Below, piece after piece: positions 33,642 to 40,305 of a DNA stretch of 54,136 nucleotides. The DNA lies in the NCBI GenBank assembly GCA_964423835.1, contig CAYRGJ010000023.1, forward strand, positions 1-54,136, read 5' to 3'. The stretch is from JAFGCL01 sp964423835. GTDB lineage: Bacteria; Chloroflexota; Dehalococcoidia; UBA2247; RBG-13-53-26. The translations under genes were made by a program, and so were the position numbers. The notes beneath the pieces were generated by a model. That model did no database searches. It had not been told where the DNA came from and saw only the letters and a program-made list of their open reading frames with translations. Position 1 is the first letter of the stretch. The number at the start of each line of letters is the position of its first letter.

Positions 33642-34403
33642 CTACATCATTCGGGCGATGGCAGCCACGGCCACGAAGGCGCCCAGGCAGGCGGCCAGCT
33701 GCGTGGTGAGGTTGTCCCACCCGTGGGGAGAGAACGCCTCGATCAGCGCGGCGAAGAGAGCGGCACCGGCCGCTCCGCCCAGGACCTCAGAAGTGGTGTA
33801 GTGCTGGCTGTGCAGGGCCAGGGCCAGCGCCGCGGCGGCAAAGGAGACCAGCAGGACGGCGGTGCTGCCTTCAAGTGACCGGTAGCACTTCACGCTGGAG
33901 AGCGTAGGCACGCGGTAACGGTGCCGGCCGAAACGCACTCCCACGGGCTCTCCGGCGGCATCGCCCAGGCCCGCCACCAGGTAGCCCGCCTGGTAGAATC
34001 CTTCGAAGAGCACCCCACTGACTACGCCCCCAACCGCAGTCGCCGCGAACGGCGCCAGCAGGTGGTATGTCCGGTGGGGCTCGTCCTGCTCCCGGGCCAG
34101 CGCTTTGTACATGGGCGAGAGCCAGGGGTGGTCCGGCCAGGCCGAGATCAGCAGGATGAAGGCTCCCGCCCCGGCTCCATAGGCGGCCACCCGGTGCACC
34201 GGCGCCAGGAGGCCCAGGCCGAAGGCCGCGGTAAACACGGCTACATGGAAAGCCTTGCGGCTGTAGTTTGTTTTCCAGCGCCAGCCTGACCTCAGCCGGG
34301 CGGCAGCCTGCGCCATAGCGAAGACGAACAGGAATGAGAGCGGAAAGACGATGGCGAAATCGAAGCGGTCCGGTAGATACCTGGCCAGGTCACCGGGGTC
34401 CAT
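33642..34403 (-). CDS. Membrane CTP-dependent lipid kinase-like protein (phytol/dolichol kinase family)
   Basis: A 253-residue polytopic membrane protein with about seven hydrophobic segments. TNYSRKAFHV near residue 47 matches the N-terminal RKxxH signature. GLGDAAGEPVGVRFGRHRYRVP followed by KCYRSLEGSTAVLL (about 145-185) matches the GDxxAxxxGxxxG...KSxEGS nucleotide-binding pattern of phytol kinase VTE5, dolichol kinase and CTP-dependent diacylglycerol kinase. It probably phosphorylates a polyprenol or prenyl alcohol in the membrane. It lies 18 bases downstream of an unrecognised gene on the same strand, so the two are likely cotranscribed. Substrate assignment is inference. Confidence 0.75.
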   Translation of the reverse strand: MDPGDLARYLPDRFDFAIVFPLSFLFVFAMAQAAARLRSGWRWKTNYSRKAFHVAVFTAAFGLGLLAPVHRVAAYGAGAGAFILLISAWPDHPWLSPMYKALAREQDEPHRTYHLLAPFAATAVGGVVSGVLFEGFYQAGYLVAGLGDAAGEPVGVRFGRHRYRVPTLSSVKCYRSLEGSTAVLLVSFAAAALALALHSQHYTTSEVLGGAAGAALFAALIEAFSPHGWDNLTTQLAACLGAFVAVAAIARMM

Positions 34404-34421
34404 GATTACCTGTGCCGGCCG

Positions 34422-35180
34422 TCACCGGCCGTCGGCGCTCCCGGCCGGCTTCCGGGAAGAAGGCCCGGGCTTCCTGGTGTCGAGGCCCAGGTCCCGCCCC
34501 ATCTCCGTCAGCGATTCCAGGGTCACCTCCCGGCCCCACAGCCCGCGGCAGGCCTCCAGCGCCCGGTCGATGGCATCGGCGGAGAGGCCCATCCGATGGA
34601 AGAGCGCGGAGGCTTCCTCCAGGCGCTCCTCCCGGGTGTAGTGCGGCCGGTCAGCCGCCTCCAGCCGGCCGTCGATGGAGAAGTGCCACAGTATGTCCAG
34701 CCACGCGCCGGTCTCCACCTGCGGATGGGCGGACGGGAACCGGCGCTCCCAGCGGTCCTTGGCGTGCATGCACTGGTGCCAGAGCACCATCTCGTAGTTG
34801 AACTTGTAGGCCAGCGGCGACTTGGCGAAGATGATGAGCACCGTATCCCTCTGCTTGTTGACCGGCGCCCGGCCCTCGAGCGAGTAGGGGCCCCGGGTGA
34901 TGCTGTAGTCCCACATCTGCAGGGCGATCTTCTGCGGAGTGACGCCCAGATCGGCGAGTATGTCCCGGGCCATCTCCGCCAGGCAATCCATGCCGTCGCG
35001 CGGGAAGAGGTTCTCCAGGTCCTGCTCACTGGGATCCAGGAGGGCGTAGCTGATGGCTACGCCCTTCCGGCGCTCGTTGATGCGCAAGATGGTGTGGTCG
35101 AGGACCTTGCCGCGCTCGCTGACGAAGGGCACCTCGTAGTCCAGCCGCAGCTTCTCGATGACCTTCAGCCGGGATACCAT
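34422..35180 (-). CDS. Conserved hypothetical protein, predicted leaderless
   Basis: A 252-residue protein that I do not recognise. It is soluble, with no signal peptide or membrane segment. It is rich in aromatic and charged residues, for example QMWDYSITRGPYSLEG, IIFAKSPLAYKFNYEMVLWHQCMHAKDRWERRF and LDILWHFSIDGRLEA, and its C-terminus is helical, ending in a basic Pro-rich tail. HQCMHAKD might bind a metal. The frame continues upstream, but ATG 35180 lies seven bases after a TATAAT box, so the mRNA should be leaderless. It is cotranscribed with the CTP-dependent kinase-like gene and divergent from tilS. Confidence 0.65.
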   Translation of the reverse strand: MVSRLKVIEKLRLDYEVPFVSERGKVLDHTILRINERRKGVAISYALLDPSEQDLENLFPRDGMDCLAEMARDILADLGVTPQKIALQMWDYSITRGPYSLEGRAPVNKQRDTVLIIFAKSPLAYKFNYEMVLWHQCMHAKDRWERRFPSAHPQVETGAWLDILWHFSIDGRLEAADRPHYTREERLEEASALFHRMGLSADAIDRALEACRGLWGREVTLESLTEMGRDLGLDTRKPGPSSRKPAGSADGR

Positions 35181-35187
35181 TGTCACG

Positions 35188-35216
35188 ATTATAGCGCGAT
35201 CGGTCATCATCCCCAA
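35188..35216 (-). promoter_or_regulatory. Promoter of the 34422-35180 gene (leaderless)
   Basis: Minus strand: TTGGGG (35211-35216), 17-base spacer, TATAAT (35188-35193). Only seven bases separate the -10 from ATG 35180, so transcription is expected to begin at the start codon. Confidence 0.6.
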
Positions 35217-35218
35217 CT

Positions 35219-35247
35219 TTGACACCCCTGAGCGCGGCCCATATACT
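35219..35247 (+). promoter_or_regulatory. Strong sigma-70 promoter of tilS
   Basis: TTGACA (35219-35224), a 17-base spacer and TATACT (35242-35247). Transcription would start near 35254, giving a leader of about 41 bases before ATG 35295. The promoter is back to back with that of the divergent gene. Confidence 0.75.
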
Positions 35248-35294
35248 GGTGGGGCGCATATTATGTTAAGCACGGCAGGGGCTCACTCCTGAGC

Positions 35295-36314
35295 ATGAAC
35301 AGAGGCCTGGCCGCCGCCGTTGAGCGCTTCATCGCCGCCCACCGGCTCATTCCGCCTGGCGGAACGGTGCTGGTGGCCGTGTCCGGCGGAGCCGACTCGG
35401 TCTGCCTGCTGCACCTGCTGGCCGGCCTGCGGAACCGGCTGGGCATCACGGTCCGGGCGGCCCACCTGAACCACCGGCTCCGCGGAGCCGAGTCCGATGG
35501 CGATGCCCGATACGTGTACCGGCTGGCCCGAAGGCTGGAGGTGCCGCTGACCGCCGGAAGCAGGGACGTGCGGGCGTACCAGGCGGAGCGCCGGCTCTCC
35601 CTGGAGGATGCCGCCCGGCAGGTGAGATACGGCTTCCTGGCCGACGTCGCCCGCAAGGTGGGGGCAGGCCGCGTGGCCGTGGGGCACACCGCCGATGATC
35701 AAGCGGAGACGGTCCTGATGCACCTGGTGCGGGGCGCCGGGCCCAGTGGGCTGACAGGCATGAGCCCGTCCAGCACCTGGACATCGCCCGGGCTGGCGGG
35801 CCTCACCGTGGTGCGCCCGCTGCTGGCGGTGAAAAGGGAGGCCACCCACCGGTACTGCCGGGAGCAGGGGCTGCGGCCCAGGGCGGACTCCTCCAATGAC
35901 TCCTCGTCGCCGCTGCGCAACCGTGTCCGGCACGACCTGATGCCGCTGCTGCAGGCCTACAATCCCCGGGCTGGCGAGGCCCTGGTACGGACCGCGGAGA
36001 CCCTGGGGGCGGACCTCTCCTTCCTGGAAGAGTGCGTGGCCGGCGCCTGGCCGGAGGCCGTCTCTGCTGAGAACGGGGCCATAGTGCTGGACCGCCGCCG
36101 GGTGCTGGCGCTGCACCCCGCGGTGCAGCGCCACCTGCTGCGCCGCGCCGTCCGGGAGGTGCTGGGCGACCTGGAGGACATCGAGTGGAAGCACATCGAG
36201 CAGATGCGCCTGGGCTTGACTCTCCAGAAGGGGAAGCGGGTGGTCCTGCCGCGGAAGCTCGAGCTGTCCGTAGAGGGCCGCAGCCTTCGCCTGAGGGCGG
36301 TCCCCGCCGCCTGA
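35295..36314 (+). CDS. tilS: tRNA(Ile)-lysidine synthase
   Basis: A 339-residue PP-loop ATPase that converts cytidine 34 of the CAU-anticodon tRNA-Ile to lysidine, allowing AUA decoding. The PP-loop motif SGGADS is at 30-35, followed by AHLNHRLRG and the GHTADDQAETVLMHLVRGAG block. The C-terminal substrate-binding domain is short compared with E. coli TilS (about 430 residues), similar to compact versions in other phyla. It is an essential single-copy gene. The start ATG 35295 has no strong Shine-Dalgarno sequence but a good promoter upstream. Confidence 0.93.
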   Translation: MNRGLAAAVERFIAAHRLIPPGGTVLVAVSGGADSVCLLHLLAGLRNRLGITVRAAHLNHRLRGAESDGDARYVYRLARRLEVPLTAGSRDVRAYQAERRLSLEDAARQVRYGFLADVARKVGAGRVAVGHTADDQAETVLMHLVRGAGPSGLTGMSPSSTWTSPGLAGLTVVRPLLAVKREATHRYCREQGLRPRADSSNDSSSPLRNRVRHDLMPLLQAYNPRAGEALVRTAETLGADLSFLEECVAGAWPEAVSAENGAIVLDRRRVLALHPAVQRHLLRRAVREVLGDLEDIEWKHIEQMRLGLTLQKGKRVVLPRKLELSVEGRSLRLRAVPAA

Positions 36315-36345
36315 CCTGGTCCTGATGAACGGGCCGGCCGAGATA

Positions 36346-36657
36346 CTAGGCCGGCTCGGTCCCCCAGGTCTGCATCAGCTTCTTGAGCTGCTCCGCCAGC
36401 TTCGGGCTGCCCTTCAGCCTCTTGATGAAGATGGGGCAACCCTCAAGGAGCATGTTCTGGGCCATGGCGGCCATGTTCATCACCATGTTGCGCAGCTCCT
36501 GGTCCCCGGTCTGACTGAAGCTGGCGCCGAGCGGGGACTGCCTCATCTCGCGGACCAGGTCGTCGGTGCCGAATCGCATGGGCACCACGCAGGCCCGGTA
36601 CCAGGGGCACTCCTTGCACTCTACCAGCGAAGAGGCTTCATCCAGAATGTCACCCAC
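36346..36657 (-). CDS. Small four-cysteine protein, coupled to mtaB
   Basis: A 103-residue protein not recognised as a named family. Cysteines 14, 17 and 23 (CKECPWYRAC) and Cys74 (EGCPIF) could bind zinc or an iron-sulfur cluster. The rest is helical with a methionine-rich stretch (MVMNMAAMAQNM). The start is GTG 36657 with GGAGG five bases upstream. The first eight bases overlap the end of mtaB, so translation is probably coupled. A link to the radical SAM methylthiotransferase upstream is suggested only by this arrangement. Confidence 0.7.
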   Translation of the reverse strand: MGDILDEASSLVECKECPWYRACVVPMRFGTDDLVREMRQSPLGASFSQTGDQELRNMVMNMAAMAQNMLLEGCPIFIKRLKGSPKLAEQLKKLMQTWGTEPA

Positions 36658-37924
36658 GATGACCTCCGTTCACTATCTCACCCCCCACACCATCAGCATA
36701 CACTTCCCCTATTCGCACCGCCACTATTCTGCCGCCGAGGTCAGCCGGGCTCCGGCCATAGACCCGGAGGTAGTTGGCAGTGTGCCCGCTCCACAGGCCG
36801 TCCGGCCTCTTCTCTTCCCACAGGACCGGCATGATCCGGCCCTGGAAGGCCGACCGGAAGCGGGCGGCCGAGGCCCTGCCGATGGCGGCCATGGCAGCGG
36901 CCCGCCGCCCCCTGGCAGCGCTGCCTACCTGGGCGGGCATATCGGCCGCCGGGGTGCCGGGGCGGCTGGAGAAAGGGAACACGTGAATGCCGGCGAAGCC
37001 CATGCCGTGACAAAAACGGCGGCCCTCCTCGAACTCCTCCTCAGTTTCGCCCGGGAATCCGACCAGCAAATCGGTGGTTATGGATAGATCGGGAATGGCC
37101 TCCCGGGCCCGGCGCACGGCGCTCTCGTATTCGGCCGGCGTGTACGGCCGGCGCATGCGGCGCAGGATGCTGCCGCTGCCGCTCTGCAGCGGCAGGTGCA
37201 AGTGGGGGCAAAGGCGCGGGTCGCGCCACAGGGACAGGAACTCCGGGGTCAGGTCCGCCGGCTGCACGGAAGACAGGCGCAGGCGCTCCACAGTGGTTTC
37301 CTCCAGGATGCGGCGGACCAGCCCCGGCAGGCCCGACTGCCCATCCCCGTACCGGCCATAGTCGCCCAGCTTGGTGCCGGTGAGGACCACCTCCCGGTGC
37401 CCCCGGGCCGCCCTGTCGCTGACCTCGGCCAGGACATCGCCCGCGGGCCGGATGCGTCCCCGCCCGCGGGTGTAGGGAACCACGCAGAAGGCGCAGAGAT
37501 CGGCACAGCCCTCCTGTATCTTGACCAGCGCACGAGTGCGTCCTGGCCGGGGGCCGCCGTCCGGACGGGCCGTCCGGACGCGACCGGCGCGTCCTTCAAT
37601 GGCCGCTATCATGCCGTCCCCCTCGATTTCGGCTATGACGGCATCGGCCACTCCCAGCTTCCGGAGGTCCTCCGGGGCGCGGCGGGCATAGCACCCGGTG
37701 GCAACCACCCGGGCTTCCGGACGGGCACGCCGGGCTGCCCGCAGCGCCTGGCGCGACTTGCGGTCCGCCACGTGGGTCACCGAGCAGGTATTGAGGACGT
37801 AGACGTCGGCTTCGCCGATGGGTCCTGAAAGCGTGTGCCCCCGGGCCGCCAGGCGGTCCGCGAGGGAATCAATCTCCGCCTGGTTCAGCTTGCAGCCCAG
37901 GGCCTCCAGTACCACTCTGCTCAT
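36650..37924 (-). CDS. mtaB: tRNA (t6A37) methylthiotransferase MtaB
   Basis: A 424-residue methylthiotransferase that converts t6A37 to ms2t6A37 in tRNA. The N-terminal domain has the three cluster cysteines in EALGCKLN, LNTCSVTH and ATGCYARR. The radical SAM motif CADLCAFC (CX3CX2C) follows, then the radical SAM barrel and a C-terminal TRAM-like segment. GCKLNQAE is typical of MtaB rather than MiaB/RimO. ATG 37924 is chosen from the conserved N-terminus; the long upstream extension of the open frame is only the repeat array. A minus-strand TACAAT at 37948-37953 is a weak -10 candidate. Confidence 0.92.
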   Translation of the reverse strand: MSRVVLEALGCKLNQAEIDSLADRLAARGHTLSGPIGEADVYVLNTCSVTHVADRKSRQALRAARRARPEARVVATGCYARRAPEDLRKLGVADAVIAEIEGDGMIAAIEGRAGRVRTARPDGGPRPGRTRALVKIQEGCADLCAFCVVPYTRGRGRIRPAGDVLAEVSDRAARGHREVVLTGTKLGDYGRYGDGQSGLPGLVRRILEETTVERLRLSSVQPADLTPEFLSLWRDPRLCPHLHLPLQSGSGSILRRMRRPYTPAEYESAVRRAREAIPDLSITTDLLVGFPGETEEEFEEGRRFCHGMGFAGIHVFPFSSRPGTPAADMPAQVGSAARGRRAAAMAAIGRASAARFRSAFQGRIMPVLWEEKRPDGLWSGHTANYLRVYGRSPADLGGRIVAVRIGEVYADGVGGEIVNGGHRG

Positions 37925-37980
37925 GATCGCCCGACCAACCCGCAGTAATTGTATAGCGGCGGTCCCGGACGGGGCAAAGG

Positions 37981-38130
37981 CGCCATGCCTGGGCCTGATG
38001 GCGCGCCATGCTTGGGCCTGATGGGGCGCCATGCTTGGGCCTGATGGCGGCGCCATGCTTGGGCCTGATGGCGGCGCCATGCTTGGGCCTGATGGCGCGC
38101 CATGCTTGAGCCTGATGGCGCGCCATGCTT
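37981..38130. repeat. Array of seven 23-24 bp hairpin-forming tandem repeats
   Basis: CGCCATGC-type units start at 37981, 38004, 38027, 38051, 38075, 38098 and 38121, giving periods of 23, 23, 24, 24, 23 and 23 bases; the last copy is partial. The core is CGCCATGCTTGGGCCTGATG. Most units contain the inverted repeat GCGCCAT ... ATGGCGC around an 11-base loop, so each can form a small hairpin. The variation in period falls in the GC-only joints. The array fills most of the 238-base gap between the helicase-loader-like gene and mtaB. It has no unique spacers, so it is not CRISPR, and the periods preserve no reading frame. Confidence 0.85.
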
Positions 38131-38162
38131 GCGGCGGCAGCGGGGCATACTCCGGGCGGCGC

Positions 38163-39671
38163 CTACGCGGCGGGCCGGCGGCCGCCCTGGGGCTCAGGGC
38201 CGCGGCCCCGGGGCTTCCTGGCAGAGGGCCGTGGCGGTGGCGGGGTCCTGGGTGTGGAGCGATCGGTGCGGAAGTCAGGGGCAATGATGCCGAAGACCAG
38301 GCTGATCTGGCTGTCCGCCAGCCTGGAGCTGACCCTGGTTTCGATCTCGTCCAGCGAGCAGCAGGTGGTGACCACCATGGGCAGCCGGGCGTTGTAACGG
38401 TAGTTGATGAGCTGGTAGAGCTTCTCCTGCGCCCAGGTGGAGGCGGCGTGCTCCCCATAATCGTCGAGGATGAGCAGCGGAGCGTTCTTCACCCGCTCGA
38501 ACACCTCATCATAGGTGACCTTGCTGTCCGGAGCATAGGTGGAGCGCAGGTGGTCCAGGAAATCGGGCACGAACACGAAAGACACGCGCTGGCCCTTGCT
38601 GCGGCGGTAGTTGGCGATGGCGGCGGCCAGGTGCGTCTTGCCGCAGCCGTTCTCTCCCTGCAGGACGAGCCAGCCATCCGGCGCCTCGGCGTACCCCTGG
38701 GCGATGCGGTAGGCATGCTCCAGATTTTGCCGCTGTTCCGGGGGCAGGTTTATCCTTTTGTGATCGAACTTCTCGAAGGTCATGTTCTTGAGCAGCTCCA
38801 GGCCCATGGCCCCCAGCTCATCCGCCTGGGAAGCCTGCCCGAGGGCCAGCTGGTAGACCTGTGACAGCGATGGGTCCGTCAGGCGGGTGCGCCATTTCTC
38901 CTTCAGGTCCTCAATAGAGACCCCGGCCGAGATGCTGAAGACCGTGGGCCGCCGGCCGACAAACCGGTGGTCTATGAGCTGCATCAGCTTCTCCTCGGCC
39001 CAGGCCGTGCTGCCCTGGTTTCCCAGGTCATCCAGGACCAGCAGCGGCGCCTCTTTCAGCTGCAGAAAGAGATGATCGTACGAGACCTCGCTCCCGGGCG
39101 AGAACGTGGAGCGGAGGTGGTCCAGCAGATCGGCGGCACCTATGAATATGGCCCGATGGCCCTGTGAGATACGTTGCCCGGCGATGGCCGCGCCAAGGTG
39201 GGTCTTGCCGGAGTTGGACGGCCCGGTGAAGACCAGCCAGCCCTCAGGGTTGGCGGCGAAGTCCCTGGCCGCCCGGTATGCGCGCAGGAACCGCTGCTGA
39301 TCTTCCGGCTCGGCGCTCTTGCCCTCCGGGATCAGGTTATCGAAGGTGAGCCGGGACAGCGCTCCCAGGTTGCTGTACAAATGCATCCTGGAGAGACGGG
39401 TCTCCTCCAGGCTCCGGCGGGAGCACTCGCAGGGCACCAGCCGGACGTAGTCCGGAAGGCCGTTCTCCAGGCGGGGGTGGACGAACTTTGCCCCCCTGCA
39501 GCGGGGGCAAGGCGGGGCCTCTTCCGTGTCGGCGGAAGAGGCCTCTTCCGGCCGCGTGCCTTCCGGCGGGGCCCCCTCCGGCGGCCTATTTGCGGACGAG
39601 GTGCCCATACTTGCCGGTGAAGTAGCGGCCGGGGCTCCCCTTCTTTCCAGTATCTCTCCCAGGCTCTCCAT
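38163..39671 (-). CDS. Helicase-loader-like protein with two DnaC/DnaI-type AAA+ modules
   Basis: A 502-residue protein. A Pro/Ser-rich start leads to a zinc-finger-like segment with Cys55, Cys58, Cys81 and Cys83, as in the DnaI N-terminus. Module 1 has Walker A GPSNSGKTH (150-158), Walker B LLVLDDLG (Asp214/215) and RTRLTD (arginine-finger candidate Arg263). Module 2 has GENGCGKTH (339-347), LLILDDYGE (Asp403/404) and SSRLAD (Arg450). Each module repeats AAIA, DHLRSTF/Y and EEKL/QEKL in register, about 189 residues apart. Known DnaC and DnaI loaders carry one module. Downstream position after dnaB and a dnaD-like gene supports loading of DnaB. The first 86 bases overlap the dnaD-like gene. 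The C-terminus is a basic Pro/Arg tail. Confidence 0.88.
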   Translation of the reverse strand: MESLGEILERRGAPAATSPASMGTSSANRPPEGAPPEGTRPEEASSADTEEAPPCPRCRGAKFVHPRLENGLPDYVRLVPCECSRRSLEETRLSRMHLYSNLGALSRLTFDNLIPEGKSAEPEDQQRFLRAYRAARDFAANPEGWLVFTGPSNSGKTHLGAAIAGQRISQGHRAIFIGAADLLDHLRSTFSPGSEVSYDHLFLQLKEAPLLVLDDLGNQGSTAWAEEKLMQLIDHRFVGRRPTVFSISAGVSIEDLKEKWRTRLTDPSLSQVYQLALGQASQADELGAMGLELLKNMTFEKFDHKRINLPPEQRQNLEHAYRIAQGYAEAPDGWLVLQGENGCGKTHLAAAIANYRRSKGQRVSFVFVPDFLDHLRSTYAPDSKVTYDEVFERVKNAPLLILDDYGEHAASTWAQEKLYQLINYRYNARLPMVVTTCCSLDEIETRVSSRLADSQISLVFGIIAPDFRTDRSTPRTPPPPRPSARKPRGRGPEPQGGRRPAA

Positions 39672-40305
39672 GGCCCTTCCCTTCAGTTGCCCATCGCTCC
39701 AGAATGCGTGAGATGTACTTCCAGTTGCGCTTGTTCAGCCTGACGGCCTCCCGGAAAGCCTCGTGAACCCAGGCGGCGGGATAGGTCTTCTCCGCCTCCT
39801 TGAGCTCCTCGGCCATCATGGGCGTCATCAGCCCGATGTTCTGCTCGTAAAGAACGAAGATATTCGGCGGCTCCGGTTTCGGGGCGGCAGGCTCGCCCCG
39901 GGGCGCGGGGACCGGAACTGGGACCTCACCGCCCTCCAGCCTGGAGATGGTCTCCCGGCTGGCCTCACTGTTGATGAAATAGAGATCCCGGAGCTCGGGG
40001 CCGCTTTCCACCGTGGCCCTCAGAAGCCAGCCTCGATCCACCGCGGACTCCAGGGCGGCGTGGAGCGTGGCTTCGGGGCCGCCGTCCCCGGCCAGCCCCT
40101 GCATGAGTACGGCATCGCCCGAGAGCTCCTCCAGCGTGACGAACCTCTGGCCGGGCTTGCGGCGATAGAGCCGCCAGAACAGGTGCAGCAGCACCTTCAT
40201 CTCCGGCAGGCTCTCCGCCCCGGGGAGGACCTGGCTGAAGAAGATGTCGGGCAATGGTGTCAGGCCGGACCTAGCTGGAAAACCGGGGAAAGGCTCCCTG
40301 CTCAT
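39586..40305 (-). CDS. DnaD-like replication initiation protein
   Basis: A 239-residue protein with a DnaD/DnaB_2-type domain near the C-terminus: IFVLYEQNIGLMTPMMAEEL...AAWVHEAFREAVRLNKRNWKYISRILERW (about 145-215). This domain binds DNA and remodels the origin in Firmicutes. The N-terminal part, with SLPEMKVLLHLFWRLYRRKPGQRFVTLEEL, resembles the DnaD winged-helix domain. The start is ATG 40305 with GGAGG seven bases upstream, inside the end of dnaB (35-base overlap). Its own 3' end overlaps the loader-like gene by 86 bases. It probably works with DnaB and the tandem-AAA+ loader at replication start. Confidence 0.85.
   Translation of the reverse strand: MSREPFPGFPARSGLTPLPDIFFSQVLPGAESLPEMKVLLHLFWRLYRRKPGQRFVTLEELSGDAVLMQGLAGDGGPEATLHAALESAVDRGWLLRATVESGPELRDLYFINSEASRETISRLEGGEVPVPVPAPRGEPAAPKPEPPNIFVLYEQNIGLMTPMMAEELKEAEKTYPAAWVHEAFREAVRLNKRNWKYISRILERWATEGKGHGEPGRDTGKKGSPGRYFTGKYGHLVRK

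Noticed and set aside
32137..33720. A 527-residue minus-strand open frame opposite the CoA-binding protein
   Set aside because: Same reason: a full antisense shadow with low-complexity His/Gly/Arg content and no ribosome site or motif.
37981..38130. CRISPR array
   Set aside because: The units are directly adjacent at 23-24 bp period with no unique spacers, and no cas genes are present.
37925..38458. N-terminal extension of MtaB across the repeat array
   Set aside because: The open frame simply reads through the repeats into the neighbouring gene. The conserved MtaB N-terminus starts at ATG 37924, and the repeat period does not keep a reading frame.
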